Positions 35,907 through 49,434 of a DNA stretch of 64,000 nucleotides are shown piece by piece; the stretch's first letter is position 1; every line of letters starts with the position of its first letter. The translations under genes and the position numbers were made by a program. The notes under the pieces were generated by a model, which ran no database searches, had not been told where the DNA came from, and saw only the letters and a list, made by a program, of their open reading frames with translations. The stretch covers positions 41,354 through 105,353 of the forward strand of contig NZ_JAMZIK010000067.1 of assembly GCF_024178315.1 (NCBI RefSeq). The letters run 5' to 3'. This DNA is from Siccirubricoccus soli. Lineage in GTDB: Bacteria > Pseudomonadota > Alphaproteobacteria > Acetobacterales > Acetobacteraceae.

Positions 35907-38372
35907 TCAGGCCGTATGGGCCACGGGCACGCGCCAGATGTCCTCGGCATACTCCGCGATGGTGCGGTCGGAGGAGAACCAGCCCATATGTGCCGTGTTC
36001 AGCACCGCCGCGCGCTGCCACGCTGCCGGGTCGCGCCAGCGCGCATCCACCGCCCGCTGGGCCTCCCAGTAATGGTCGAAATCCGCCGAGACCAGGAAGT
36101 AGTCGTCGCCGCGCAGGGAGGCGACCAGGCCGCGGTAGCGGTCCGGCTCGTCCGGGGAGAAGACGCCGGACTCCAGCGCCTCCAGCACCTCGCCCAGCCG
36201 CGGCGAGGCTGCCACCGCCGCCTCGCCGCGCGTGCCGGCGGCGCGGTGCGCCGCCACCTGCTCCGTCGTCAGGCCGAAGATGTGGATGTTCTCGGCCCCG
36301 ACATGCTCGAGGATCTCGACATTGGCGCCGTCCAGCGTGCCGATGGTCAGCGCCCCGTTCAGCGCCAGCTTCATGTTGCCGGTGCCGGAGGCCTCCATCC
36401 CCGCCGTCGAGATCTGCTCCGAGAGATCGGCCGCCGGCACGATCAGCTCGGCCAGCGAGACGTTGTAATTCGGCAGGAAGGCCAGCTTGAGGGCGCCGCG
36501 CAGGGTCGGGTCGCTGTTCACCACCCGCGCCACGTCATGCGCCAGCTTGATGATGAGCTTCGCCCGGTGGTAGCTCGCCGCCGCCTTGCCGGCGAAGATC
36601 TTCACCCGCGGCACCCAGTCCTTCATCGGCTGGGCGCGGATCGCGTCGTAGAGCGCCACCGTCTCCAGGATGTTCAGCAGCTGGCGCTTGTATTCGTGGA
36701 TGCGCTTGATCTGCACGTCGAACAGCGCCCCGGGGTCCACCCGCAGGTCGAGCTGGTGGCGGATGACACTCGCCAGCGCCTCCTTGTTCGCCCGCTTCAC
36801 CGCGGCGAAGCGGCCGCGGAAGCCGGCATCCTCCGCCTGCGGCACCAGGCCGGGCAACAGGCTCGGCCGGTCCAGCACCTCCGGCCCCAGCGCCTCGGTC
36901 AGCAGCCCGGTCAGCCCCGGATTGGCCTGGTGCAGCCAGCGGCGGAAGGTGATGCCGTTGGTCTTGTTGACGATGCGGCCGGGCGACAGCGCGTGGAAAT
37001 CGGCGAAGACCGTCTGCTTCAGCAGCTCCGAATGCAGCGCCGAGACGCCGTTCACCTTGTGCGAGCCGATGAAGGCCAGATGGCCCATCCGCACCCGCCG
37101 CCCATGCCCTTCCTCGATCAGCGAGACGGAGGAGAGCAGCCGTCCGTCCTCCGGATGCGCATGGCGCACGCTGTCCAGGTGGTGGGCGTTGATCAGGTAG
37201 ATGATCTGCATGTGGCGCGGCAGCAGCCGCTCCATCAGCGGCACCGGCCAGCTTTCCAGCGCCTCCGGCAGCAGGGTGTGGTTGGTGTAGCTGATGCAGC
37301 CCCTGGTGATCTCCCAGGCCTCGTCCCAGGCGATGTCGTGCTGGTCCACGCAGATGCGCATCAGCTCCGCGATGGCGATCGCCGGATGCGTGTCGTTGAG
37401 CTGGATCGCCACCTTCTCGGGCAGGCTGCGCAGATCGCCATAGACGCGGAGATGGCGGCGGACGAGGTCCTGCAGCGCGGCGGAGGCGAAGAAATACTCC
37501 TGCCGCAGCCGCAGCTCCTGCCCCGCCGGCGTCTCGTCGGAGGGATAGAGCACCTTGCAGATGCTCTCCTGCCGCATGCGGTCGGCCAGCGCCCCGACAT
37601 GGTCGCCGAAATTGAAGGCCTCCAGCTTCAGCGGGTCGATGGCACGCGCCGACCACAGCCGCAGCGTGTTCACATGCCGGCCGCGCCAGCCCACCACCGG
37701 GGTGTCATAGGCCACCGCCTGCACCGTCTCGGCCGGGTGCCAGACATGCCGCACCCGCAGCTCGGAGACCGCCACCGCCTCCACCGAGCCGCCGAAGCCG
37801 ATATCGTGCGCGATCTCCGGCCTGGCATATTCCCAGGGGTTGCCGAAGGTCAGCCAGTCCTCGGGGTATTCCCGCTGCCAGCCCTCCCGCACCAGCTGCC
37901 GGAACAGCCCGTGCTCATAGCGGATGCCGTAGCCGAAGGCGGGGATGCCGAGGCTCGCCATGCTTTCCATGAAGCAGGCCGCCAGCCGCCCGAGGCCGCC
38001 ATTGCCGAGCGCCGCATCGGGCTCGGCCTGCCGCACCTGCTCGAAATCCACCCCCAGCGAGGCGAGCGCCGCCGCCACCTCCTGGTTCAGGCCGAGATTG
38101 CTGATGCAGTCCCGCAGCAGCCGGCCGATGAGGAATTCCAGGCTGAGGTAGTAGACCTGCTTCTTCCCCGTCTCATAGGAGGCGCGGAGCTGGGTGAGCC
38201 AGCGATCCACCATCCGGTCCCGCACCGCCAGGGCAGTGGCCATGAACCAGTCCCGGTCGCGCGCCCCGGCCCGGCTCTTGCCCAGGTCGTAGGTCAGCTT
38301 GCGCAGGATGGCCTCGCTCAGCGCCGCGGCGTCCTGCGGCGTCGTCGCTTCGGATTTCGGCATCACGTCCAC
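35907..38372 (-). CDS. glgP: glycogen/alpha-glucan phosphorylase
   Basis: 821 residues, full length for GT35. The pyridoxal-phosphate lysine lies in [28 protein letters not shown]; other marks are [30 protein letters not shown] and [11 protein letters not shown]. It phosphorolyses alpha-1,4 bonds to glucose-1-phosphate. The first possible start is GTG 38372, with ATG 38363 three codons later; AAAGGA lies upstream. It is the first gene of the minus-strand glg cluster; the glgB that should follow is reduced to a remnant. Confidence 0.96.
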   Translation of the reverse strand: MDVMPKSEATTPQDAAALSEAILRKLTYDLGKSRAGARDRDWFMATALAVRDRMVDRWLTQLRASYETGKKQVYYLSLEFLIGRLLRDCISNLGLNQEVAAALASLGVDFEQVRQAEPDAALGNGGLGRLAACFMESMASLGIPAFGYGIRYEHGLFRQLVREGWQREYPEDWLTFGNPWEYARPEIAHDIGFGGSVEAVAVSELRVRHVWHPAETVQAVAYDTPVVGWRGRHVNTLRLWSARAIDPLKLEAFNFGDHVGALADRMRQESICKVLYPSDETPAGQELRLRQEYFFASAALQDLVRRHLRVYGDLRSLPEKVAIQLNDTHPAIAIAELMRICVDQHDIAWDEAWEITRGCISYTNHTLLPEALESWPVPLMERLLPRHMQIIYLINAHHLDSVRHAHPEDGRLLSSVSLIEEGHGRRVRMGHLAFIGSHKVNGVSALHSELLKQTVFADFHALSPGRIVNKTNGITFRRWLHQANPGLTGLLTEALGPEVLDRPSLLPGLVPQAEDAGFRGRFAAVKRANKEALASVIRHQLDLRVDPGALFDVQIKRIHEYKRQLLNILETVALYDAIRAQPMKDWVPRVKIFAGKAAASYHRAKLIIKLAHDVARVVNSDPTLRGALKLAFLPNYNVSLAELIVPAADLSEQISTAGMEASGTGNMKLALNGALTIGTLDGANVEILEHVGAENIHIFGLTTEQVAAHRAAGTRGEAAVAASPRLGEVLEALESGVFSPDEPDRYRGLVASLRGDDYFLVSADFDHYWEAQRAVDARWRDPAAWQRAAVLNTAHMGWFSSDRTIAEYAEDIWRVPVAHTA

Positions 38373-38393
38373 GGATCACGCAGTCCTTTCTGC

Positions 38394-38416
38394 GCGCCGG
38401 CAGCAAGTGCCGGCGC
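38394..38416 (-). promoter_or_regulatory. hairpin in the glgP 5' leader
   Basis: A 9-bp inverted repeat (GCGCCGGCA and TGCCGGCGC) with a 5-base loop, 22 bases upstream of the glgP start. It would lie just 5' of the ribosome site in the message and might modulate glgP translation. The remaining upstream region to 38590 contains the presumed glg promoter; I see no clear -35/-10 pair. Confidence 0.35.
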
Positions 38417-38590
38417 CATCTCGACTCTGCCCTGACCATTTCACCCCCTGGTGTCCCGTTTCTTAAACCACGGGTGTACCTGGGAGCCGGACCGCCGGAG
38501 CCGGAGGTTTCCGCCAGGGTCCGGTCCTTCCGGAGGCGGGCCGGACCGGCCCCTGGCGGCGGGTGCTTATGCGCGCCCAGGCGGAGATAT

Positions 38591-39586
38591 TCAATCAGCG
38601 GTTATGCCGCCGGCCTGGACCACCCGTTTCCAGCGTGCGATCTCCGCCTCCTGGAAGGCGGCGAATTGGTCGGGCGCATTCGCCACCACCTCGAAGCCCA
38701 GCTCCTCCAGCCGGGTCCTGCTGTCCTCATGCCGGAGCGCCGCGACGGCCGCCGCATGCACCCGGGCCAGCAGCGCCGGCGCCATCCCGGGCGGCCCGCC
38801 GAAGCCCTGCCAGGAGTAGACGACGAAATCCCGCAGCCCGAGTTCCACGGCGGTCGGCACCTCCGGCAGAAGCCGGCTCCGGGTCTCCGAGGTAATCAGG
38901 ATGGGTCGCACCCGCCCGTCGCGGATCTGCGGCGCGATGGAGCCGAGATTCTGGAAGGAAAGCTGCACCGTGCCAGCGAGCAGCGCGGTGGTGGCCGGCC
39001 CGCCCCCGGTGAAGGGCACATGCGCCTGTTCCGTCCCCGTCACCTGCTTGAACATTTCCATCGTAAGATGATCCGAGGAGCCGGCGCCGCTGGTGGAATA
39101 GGAGGCCCTGCCCCCATTGGCCTTCAGCCAGGCCACCACCCCTGGGAAATCCGTCGCCGGGATGGAACCGGGGTGGACCACCAGCACATTCGGCGTCCGC
39201 ACCGTCTGGGTGATGCGGGTGAGCTGGGTGACGGGGTCGTAGGCCAGGTTCGGCCGCAGCGCGACATTGATCGCCCAGGTGCTGAGCGGCGCGTGCATCA
39301 GGGTGTAGCCATCCGGCGCGCTGCGGATCACCTGGCGGGCGCCGATCTCCCCGGTCGCGCCCGGGCGGTTCTCCACCGTGACGGGCTTGCCGAGCGCCGC
39401 CTGCATCTGCTGCGCCATGGCGCGGGCGATGATGTCGCTGCTGCTGCCCGGCGCGAAAGGCACCAGGATGGTGACGTTGCGCGAAGGCCATTCCTCCGCC
39501 GCCTGGGGCTGCGCCTGGACCCGGCCCCCCGCCGCCAGCGCCAGCCCGCCGAGGCCTGCCCCCATCAGATGCCGCCGCGCGATCAT
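38591..39586 (-). CDS. Bug/TctC-family solute-binding protein
   Basis: 331 residues. Tat/Sec-like signal at the N-terminus (MIARRHLMGAGLGGLALAAGG). Mature blocks: NVTILVPFAPGSSSDIIAR, VENRPGATGEIGAR, YSTSGAGSSDHLTMEMFK, HVPFTGGGPATTALLAG. Orphan: no TctA/TctB genes and no catabolic gene in the same operon. It is convergent with nothing and divergent from the urc operon (126 bp apart), so the two promoters share that spacer. Confidence 0.92.
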   Translation of the reverse strand: MIARRHLMGAGLGGLALAAGGRVQAQPQAAEEWPSRNVTILVPFAPGSSSDIIARAMAQQMQAALGKPVTVENRPGATGEIGARQVIRSAPDGYTLMHAPLSTWAINVALRPNLAYDPVTQLTRITQTVRTPNVLVVHPGSIPATDFPGVVAWLKANGGRASYSTSGAGSSDHLTMEMFKQVTGTEQAHVPFTGGGPATTALLAGTVQLSFQNLGSIAPQIRDGRVRPILITSETRSRLLPEVPTAVELGLRDFVVYSWQGFGGPPGMAPALLARVHAAAVAALRHEDSRTRLEELGFEVVANAPDQFAAFQEAEIARWKRVVQAGGITAD

Positions 39587-39712
39587 TTCGTTGCCCCCTT
39601 GTACTTGCCTCCATGGGCCATGGCCCGCCCTCCGCTGTCAAATGCAACCGCAACCTCTTGATCTCTTGCCCGGTTCCGTTGAGTTTCGCAGCCGGAACCC
39701 GAGCGGGGACGC

Positions 39713-40954
39713 ATGAGCCTCAATTCGCCGCGGCATATCCGTCTGACTTCCCACCCCGAGCCCCAGGCACTTCGCCGGCGGTTGCGCTGGGGCGCGGCTG
39801 AACCCGTGGCCCGGGGGCCGGTCATCGGCTCCGTCACCCGCCCCGCCGACCGCAACGTCATCGGCACCCATGGCGGCTCCTATTCGCTGTACCGGGCACT
39901 GGCCGTGTCTTCCGGCACGCTCTCGCCGCTGCAGCGGCCGGACCTCGCGAACACCCATCCGGTGGCGGAGATCGGCCCCTACCCGCAATGGTCGGCGCCG
40001 GGGAAGATCGTCTCCCTCGACCCCTGGGGCCATCTGGCGACCGAGGTATTCGGCGAGGCGATCGCCGAGGGCATCGACATCCGCCCCACCATCGCCATCA
40101 CCCGGGCGCGGCTCAACCTGGCGGAGCTGAACGCCGAGATCGCCGCCGGCCGACTGGTGCCGGACGGGCGCGTGCTGCATCCGGGCGGCGACGTCTCCGT
40201 CACCAAGGCGGCGGTCGATCCCGTCTGGTGGCTGCCCGGCATCGCGGAGCGCTTCGGGGTGAAGGAGCACGACCTCCGCCGCACCCTCTTCGAGCAGACC
40301 GGCGGCATGTACCCCGAGCTGGTGACGCGGCCCGACCTGGACGTCTTCCTGCCGCCCATCGGCGGCATCTCCGTCTACATCTTCGGCGAGCCGCGGGCGC
40401 TGGCGGACCGGCGCACCCCCCTCACCTGCCGGGTGCATGACGAGTGCAACGGCTCGGACGTCTTCGGCTCCGACATCTGCACCTGCCGCCCCTACCTGAT
40501 CCACGGCATCGAGGAATGCGTGCGCACGGCGCAGCAGGGCGGCGTCGGCCTCGTCGTCTACAACCGCAAGGAAGGCCGCGCGCTGGGCGAGGTGACCAAA
40601 TTCCTGGTCTACAACGCCCGCAAGCGGCAGGCGGGCGGCGACCAGGCCGCCACCTATTTCGAGCGCACGGAATGCGTTGCCGGCGTGCAGGATGCGCGCT
40701 TCCAGCAGCTCATGCCGGATGTGCTGCACTGGCTCGGCATCACGAAGATCCACCGCCTCGTCTCAATGTCCAACATGAAGCATGACGCCATGGTGGAGCA
40801 GGGCATCGAGGTCGGCGAGCGCGTGCCCATTCCGCCGGACCGCATCCCGCCCGATGCCAGCGTGGAGATCGAGGCGAAGAAGGCCGCCGGCTACTACGCC
40901 CCCGAGGGCGGCGCGGACCTTTCCACCACCGGCCGCCCGCTGGGGGAGATGTGA
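39713..40954 (+). CDS. urc1: URC1-type GTP cyclohydrolase II homologue (uracil catabolism)
   Basis: 413 residues. The C-terminal half has the GTP-cyclohydrolase-II fold: the zinc site in DECNGSDVFGSDICTCRPYL (Cys residues spaced as in RibA) and VVYNRKEGRALGEVTKF. It has an extra N-terminal region of about 190 residues and no DHBP synthase domain, and lies directly before urc4 and upp. This is the make-up of URC1 in the URC uracil-degradation route of yeasts, where URC1, URC4 and uracil phosphoribosyltransferase act together. A role in riboflavin synthesis is unlikely since no rib genes are near. ATG 39713 follows GCGGGGA. It overlaps urc4 by four bases (GTGA). Confidence 0.88.
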   Translation: MSLNSPRHIRLTSHPEPQALRRRLRWGAAEPVARGPVIGSVTRPADRNVIGTHGGSYSLYRALAVSSGTLSPLQRPDLANTHPVAEIGPYPQWSAPGKIVSLDPWGHLATEVFGEAIAEGIDIRPTIAITRARLNLAELNAEIAAGRLVPDGRVLHPGGDVSVTKAAVDPVWWLPGIAERFGVKEHDLRRTLFEQTGGMYPELVTRPDLDVFLPPIGGISVYIFGEPRALADRRTPLTCRVHDECNGSDVFGSDICTCRPYLIHGIEECVRTAQQGGVGLVVYNRKEGRALGEVTKFLVYNARKRQAGGDQAATYFERTECVAGVQDARFQQLMPDVLHWLGITKIHRLVSMSNMKHDAMVEQGIEVGERVPIPPDRIPPDASVEIEAKKAAGYYAPEGGADLSTTGRPLGEM

Positions 40955-42159
40955 GCTCCCTCGCTTATCGCCTGCTGACGCCGGAAGCGGTGCGGGAACG
41001 CTCCACCGAGCTCTATGCCGCCGCGCTGGATGGCCGGCTGCCGGGCTGGCGCGTGCATCCGGAGGCGCTGCCCGCCTGCGCCGACCTCGTCGCCGCCGAG
41101 ATCCGCAGCCGCTACCCGACGCTGGAGGTGCCCTTCCATGCCCGCTGGCGGCATTTCACCGTCGGCGGCGTGGATCGCTGGGCGGCGCTGCGGGCCCTGG
41201 CGGATTTCCCGTCCCCGGCGGCCGAGGCGCGGGCGGCCTTCGACCTCGCCATCCTCTCCGTGCTGCTCGATGCCGGCGCGGGCGCGGCCTGGCGCTATGC
41301 GGAAACCGGCACCGGCCAGGTGCTGCGGCGCTCCGAGGGGCTGGCGGTGGCGAGCCTCGCCATGTTCGCCGCCGGCGCCTTCGCCGAGGACGGTGTCTCC
41401 CCCCGTGCCGATGCCGCGCGCCTCGCCCGGATCACCGAGGCGGAGCTGGCCATCGGCTTCCAGGCGGGCGAGACCAATCCGCTGATCGGCCTCGCAGGCC
41501 GCGCCGCCCTGCTGCGCCGGCTGGGCGAGGTGGCGCTGGCCGCGCCGGAGGTCTTCGCCCGCGCGGACAGCGCCCGGCCCGGCGGGATCTTCGACCTGCT
41601 GGCCGCGGGCGGCGAGGTGCCGGCGCGCGCCATCCTCATCGCCCTGCTGCGCCATCTCGGCCCGATCTGGCCAGGGCGGGAGGCGCTGGAGGGCGTGCCG
41701 CTCGGCGATTGCTGGCGGCATCCCGGCATCCGCCGGGCGGATGAGACGGCGGGGCTGGTTCCCTTCCACAAGCTCTCGCAATGGCTGGCCTATTCCCTGG
41801 TGGAGCCGTTGCAGGCGGCGGGCCAGGTGGTGGTGGGGCTGGATGCGCTGACCGGCCTGGCGGAATACCGCAATGGCGGGCTGTTCCTCGATGCCGGGGT
41901 GATCGCGCTGGAGGATCCGGAGGCGGCAACCCGGGAGCATGCGCCGGGGGATCCGCTGGTCGTCGGCTGGCGGGCGCTGACGGTGGCGCTGCTGGATGCG
42001 GTGGCGCCGCTGGTGCGGGAGCGGCTGGGCCTGACGGATTTCCCGCTGGCGCGGGTGCTGGAGGGCGGGACCTGGTGGGTGGGGCGCAGGCTGGCCGCCG
42101 AGAAGCGCGAGGATGGCGGACCTCCCCTGAAGATCCTCTCGGACGGGACGCTGTTCTGA
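40951..42159 (+). CDS. urc4: URC4/DUF1688 protein (uracil catabolism)
   Basis: 402 residues covering the whole DUF1688 family: RWRHFTVGGVDRW, FDLAILSVLLDAGAGAAWRYAE, FQAGETNPLIGLAGR, RPGGIFDLL, VPFHKLSQWLAYSLVEPLQ and GLTEYRNGG-like GLAEYRNGGLFLD. URC4 is essential for the non-reductive breakdown of uracil in yeasts, but its chemical step is not defined. The start is GTG 40951, overlapping the urc1 stop. Downstream upp completes the set after a 78-bp gap. Confidence 0.92.
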   Translation: MSSLAYRLLTPEAVRERSTELYAAALDGRLPGWRVHPEALPACADLVAAEIRSRYPTLEVPFHARWRHFTVGGVDRWAALRALADFPSPAAEARAAFDLAILSVLLDAGAGAAWRYAETGTGQVLRRSEGLAVASLAMFAAGAFAEDGVSPRADAARLARITEAELAIGFQAGETNPLIGLAGRAALLRRLGEVALAAPEVFARADSARPGGIFDLLAAGGEVPARAILIALLRHLGPIWPGREALEGVPLGDCWRHPGIRRADETAGLVPFHKLSQWLAYSLVEPLQAAGQVVVGLDALTGLAEYRNGGLFLDAGVIALEDPEAATREHAPGDPLVVGWRALTVALLDAVAPLVRERLGLTDFPLARVLEGGTWWVGRRLAAEKREDGGPPLKILSDGTLF

Positions 42160-42237
42160 GACGCCCTTGGGGAAGGCGCCGCCTTCCCGTTGAACGCCGT
42201 GCGTTCACCCCCCAATCCCCGAGAGGTCGAAAGGCCT

Positions 42238-42888
42238 ATGGAAACCAGGAGCTGGCCGATGCGGCAACTGCATGTCGTGAAACACCCGCTGGTGCAGCAC
42301 AAGCTGACCCTGATGCGGCAGGAGGTGCGCTCCACCCAGGGCTTCCGCCGGCTGCTGAACGAGGTCGGCATGCTGCTGGCCTATGAGGTGACGCGCGACC
42401 TGCCGCTGGAGCAGGTCGAGATCGAGACGCCGCTGGCGCCGATGAAGGCGCCGCGGCTGGCCGGCAAGAAGCTGGTCTTCGCCCCCATCCTGCGCGCCGG
42501 GGTCGGTTTCCTGGACGGCATGCTGGACCTGGTGCCCAGCGCCCGCGTCGCGCATATCGGCCTCTACCGGGACCCGCAGACGCTGCAGGCGGTGGAGTAC
42601 TACTTCAAGGCGCCGCCGGATGTGGCGGAGCGGCTGGTGATCGTGCTGGACCCGATGCTCGCCACCGCCAACAGCGCCGTCGCCGCAGTGGACCGGCTGA
42701 AGGAGCGCGGCTGCCGCGAGCTGCGCCTGGTCTGCCTGCTGGCGGCGCCGGAAGGGGTGGAACGCTTCCACGGCACGCATCCGGACGTGCCGATCTGGAC
42801 GGCGGCGGTGGATGAGCGGTTGAACGAGCATGGCTATATCGTGCCGGGCCTCGGTGATGCCGGCGACCGGATGTTCGGTACGCGGTAG
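42238..42888 (+). CDS. upp: uracil phosphoribosyltransferase
   Basis: 216 residues. [15 protein letters not shown] at the N-terminus, [14 protein letters not shown], the PRPP loop [19 protein letters not shown] and the uracil-binding C-terminus [16 protein letters not shown]. It converts uracil and PRPP to UMP, the entry step of the URC pathway as well as salvage. In the PRPP loop the usual ATGG/ATGN is ATAN, a Gly-to-Ala change. ATG 42238 follows GAAAGG; ATG 42259 is possible. Co-directional with urc1-urc4. Confidence 0.95.
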   Translation: METRSWPMRQLHVVKHPLVQHKLTLMRQEVRSTQGFRRLLNEVGMLLAYEVTRDLPLEQVEIETPLAPMKAPRLAGKKLVFAPILRAGVGFLDGMLDLVPSARVAHIGLYRDPQTLQAVEYYFKAPPDVAERLVIVLDPMLATANSAVAAVDRLKERGCRELRLVCLLAAPEGVERFHGTHPDVPIWTAAVDERLNEHGYIVPGLGDAGDRMFGTR

Positions 42889-43108
42889 CAAGGCAGCGGA
42901 GCACGAGGGTCGCAGAGGGCGGCGCAGCCCCGCTGATGCGCCAGGCCTTTGCCGCCATGGCGCTGTCGAGCCGCATGCTGCCGAGTGGCTTGAATGGCAG
43001 GCATCGAAGACGCACCGCGCGCCGCGGTCCCGCGCAGCCTGGCTGATCTTCTTGGCGGGAGAGAGGCGCAGACGGTGGCCGGCCACCGGTCGGCACAATG
43101 CCCGCCTG

Positions 43109-43179
43109 CAAACTCACGGTTTCCAAAGGCCTTACGGCCTTTGGCGCGGAGAGCCCGAGAGGGGCAAAGCCCCTCTCGG
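43109..43179. repeat. two-hairpin repeat family B, copy 2
   Basis: Hairpin 1: CCAAAGGCC (43123-43131) with GGCCTTTGG (43136-43144). Hairpin 2: CCGAGAGGGGC (43155-43165) with GCCCCTCTCGG (43169-43179), loop AAA. It lies between the convergent upp and mfd genes, a place for a bidirectional terminator. The rest of this 301-bp gap (42889-43108) shows no gene. Confidence 0.88.
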
Positions 43180-43189
43180 CATGCTCGCC

Positions 43190-46680
<3,491 letters not shown>

Positions 46681-46684
<4 letters not shown>

Positions 46685-47034
46685 CCCCGCCGCGCCGTAT
46701 TCCGTGCGCCGTCGCCAGGCACATCCCGTGCACCGTCGCGCAACTCCTCAGGCAGCCCGGCCCCTGGCGCGGCGCATTCCACCGCCATCCGGTCCAGCAT
46801 CGGGCTGCGGCATTCCGGCGGAATCGGGCGGCGGCCGGAGAGCCAGTCCGCCAAATCCACATCCGGGTATTCCAGCACCGCCTCCAGCTCCTCCAGCTCC
46901 GCCTCGGCGAAGCGGGCGATATGCCGCTCGGTGAAGGCGCCGATCATCAGGTCGGCCTCCCTCGTCCCGCGGTGTCGGGCGCGGAACAACAGGCGGCGGC
47001 GGCGGGGATCGAGGGGGTCGGGGGTGTCGGGCAT
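46681..47034 (-). CDS. sdhE: succinate dehydrogenase assembly factor SdhE
   Basis: 117 residues. RRRRLLFRARHRGTREADLM contains the RGxxE flavinylation motif of the Sdh5/SdhE family, followed by DVDLADWLSGRRPIP. The family helps attach FAD to SdhA. The C-terminal tail after about residue 85 is longer than usual and Gly/Arg-rich. Start ATG 47034; divergent from recG, with 84 bp between. The stop overlaps mfd by four bases. Confidence 0.92.
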
Positions 47035-47118
47035 CGCTCCGGATGGCATATAGGCCCCCATGGGAATCCTGTCAGCCCGACGCGGCAGCCCCCCGCGCGG
47101 TTGCACCGCCGCAGACCC

Positions 47119-49215
47119 ATGACCGCAGCGCCGGCGGAGACGCCTCAGCCGCTTGCCCCGCTCCATGCCCCGCTGGCGAGCCTGCCCGGCGTGGGGCCGG
47201 TGATCGCGAAGCGGCTGGAGGAGGCGGTGGGCGGCAAGACGGTGCTGGACCTGCTCTTCCACCTGCCGGAACGCTATGCGCGGCGGCTGCGCGTGCCCGG
47301 CCCCCAGGCGGCGCCGCCGGAGCAGGAGGTGATCCTGCCGGCCCTCATCGGGCCGATGCGCCTCGCCCGCTCCCGCACCGGCCGGCCCTATGTCGAGTTC
47401 CGCTGCGAGTCGGACGGAAAGCGCCTGCTCGTGCGCTACATCAATGGCCGCGCCGACTGGCTGCGGCAGCTTCTGCCCGAAGCGACCGAGCGGCTCTTCG
47501 CCGGCAAGATCAGCGTCGAGGGCAATGCGTTCTCCATGGTGAACCCGCTCTCCGCCACCGGGCCCGAGGGATTGCCGGAGCTGGAGCCGGTCTGGCCCCT
47601 GGTGAAGGGGCTGACGCTGCGCCATGTCGCCCGCGCGGTGAAGGAGGCGCTGGCCCTGCTGCCGGAGCTGCCGGAATGGCTGGACGCCCCGCTGCAGCGG
47701 CGGGAGGGCTGGCCCGGCTTCGCCGCCGCGCTCCGGGACGTGCAGGCGCCGGAGGGCGAGGCCCCGCCCCCCGCTGCCCGCGCCCGCCTGGCCTATGACG
47801 AGGCGCTGGCCGGCCAGGTGGCGCTGGCCCTGGTCCGCCGCCGCGTCCGCCACCGCGCCGGCCGCGCCCTGGAGGGCACCGGGGAGCTGCGCAGCCGGGC
47901 GCTGGCCGCCTTCGGCCATCCCCTCACCCCCTCCCAGGCGCATGCGCTGGCGGAAATCGACGCCGACCTCGGCGCCCCGCACCGCATGCTGCGGCTGTTG
48001 CAGGGCGATGTCGGCGCCGGCAAGACCCTGGTCGCCGTGCTGGCCATGCTGCGCGCCGTGGAATCCGGCGCCCAGGCGGCGCTGATGGCCCCGACGGAGA
48101 TCCTCGCCCGCCAGCATATCCGGACGCTGGACCGGCTCTGCACCCCGGCCGGGGTGCGGGTGGAGCTGCTGGCCGGCAGCGTGAAGGGTGCCCAGCGCAA
48201 GCGGGTGCTGGGGGGGCTGGCCAGCGGCGCCGTCAACATCGTCGTCGGCACCCATGCGCTGTTCCAGGAGGGTGTCGCCTTCCGCGACCTCGGCCTCGCC
48301 GTGGTGGATGAGCAGCACCGCTTCGGCGTCGCCCAGCGGCTGATGCTGGCGGAGAAGGGCGAGACCGCCGACATGCTGGTGATGACGGCGACGCCCATCC
48401 CCCGCACCCTGCTGCTGACCCAATGGGGCGAGATGGCGGTCAGCCGCCTCTCCGGCAAGCCGGCCGGGCGGCAGCCCATCACCACCACCCTGCACGGCCT
48501 GCGGCAGCTCGACCAGGTGGTGGCAGGCATCGCCCGGGCGCTGGAGCGCGGCGCCCGGGTCTACTGGGTCTGCCCGCATGTGGCGGAGAGCGAGGTGGTG
48601 GACCTCGCCGCGGTCGAGACCCGCTTCGCCGAGCTCTCCGAGCGCTTCCCCGGCCTGGTCGGCCTCGCCCATGGGCGGCAGGAGACCGAGGTGCGGGAGG
48701 CGGCGCTGCGCGACTTCGCCGCCGGCCGCACCCGGCTGCTGGTGGCGACCACGGTCATCGAGGTGGGGGTGGACGTGCCGGAGGCGACCATCATGGTGGT
48801 GGAGCATGCGGACCGCTTCGGCCTCGCCCAGCTTCACCAGCTGCGCGGCCGGGTCGGACGCGGCGCGGGGCAGAGCTACTGCATGCTCCTCTACGATGAG
48901 GGGCTCGGCCTGGCCTCCCGCGAGCGGTTGCTGATCCTCCGCGACACGGAGGACGGCTTCGTTATCGCCGATGCCGATTTCCGCCTGCGCGGCGGTGGCG
49001 AGGCGCTGGGCACCAGGCAGAGCGGCACTCCGGTCTTCCGCCTCGGCCTGCCGGAGGGGGAGAAGCAGGAGGGGCTGATCCTGATGGCCCATCGCGACGC
49101 CGCCCTGCTGCTGGAAAAGGATCCGCTCCTCACCGGCCCGCGCGGCCAGGCGGTGCGGCTGCTGCTGGACCTCTTCGGCAAGGGACCGGCGATGCAGGCG
49201 CTGGGGGCGGGATGA
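47119..49215 (+). CDS. recG: ATP-dependent DNA helicase RecG
   Basis: 698 residues. An N-terminal wedge domain (VLDLLFHLPERY; the LPGVGPVIAKRLEEA helix-hairpin), Walker A GDVGAGKTLVAVLA, DEQHRFGV, TATPIPRT and the C-terminal LRGRVGRG motif. RecG remodels stalled replication forks and Holliday junctions. ATG 47119 gives the standard length; longer frames go back into the sdhE promoter region and TTG 47101 would add six residues. Confidence 0.97.
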   Translation: MTAAPAETPQPLAPLHAPLASLPGVGPVIAKRLEEAVGGKTVLDLLFHLPERYARRLRVPGPQAAPPEQEVILPALIGPMRLARSRTGRPYVEFRCESDGKRLLVRYINGRADWLRQLLPEATERLFAGKISVEGNAFSMVNPLSATGPEGLPELEPVWPLVKGLTLRHVARAVKEALALLPELPEWLDAPLQRREGWPGFAAALRDVQAPEGEAPPPAARARLAYDEALAGQVALALVRRRVRHRAGRALEGTGELRSRALAAFGHPLTPSQAHALAEIDADLGAPHRMLRLLQGDVGAGKTLVAVLAMLRAVESGAQAALMAPTEILARQHIRTLDRLCTPAGVRVELLAGSVKGAQRKRVLGGLASGAVNIVVGTHALFQEGVAFRDLGLAVVDEQHRFGVAQRLMLAEKGETADMLVMTATPIPRTLLLTQWGEMAVSRLSGKPAGRQPITTTLHGLRQLDQVVAGIARALERGARVYWVCPHVAESEVVDLAAVETRFAELSERFPGLVGLAHGRQETEVREAALRDFAAGRTRLLVATTVIEVGVDVPEATIMVVEHADRFGLAQLHQLRGRVGRGAGQSYCMLLYDEGLGLASRERLLILRDTEDGFVIADADFRLRGGGEALGTRQSGTPVFRLGLPEGEKQEGLILMAHRDAALLLEKDPLLTGPRGQAVRLLLDLFGKGPAMQALGAG

Positions 49216-49434
49216 GGCGGCGGCACGCGGTCCTGCCTTCCCGCAGGACGCCGCCGCCTGGGAGCAGGGGAGATCGGGGGCCGGGCGGCACCGGCCAGGG
49301 GGACGATATTCACGGCTTTGTCATGCGGCGGCATCGGTCGTTCCGCGCTGGCGCATGGCAGGCATCACGGCGACAGTACTGGCCCTGGCCGCCGGCCGTC
49401 CCACATGCTGGTGTGCAACAAAGAGGAGAACACC

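Noticed and set aside
35639..35950. 103-codon protein on the minus strand between glgP and glgC as a normal gene
   Set aside because: Its first 40 residues are low-complexity intergenic sequence; only the last ~57 look like GlgB, so it is a remnant, not a gene.
42935..43045. Short ORF of 36 codons between upp and mfd
   Set aside because: No ribosome site, Arg-rich and no family likeness; left as non-coding.
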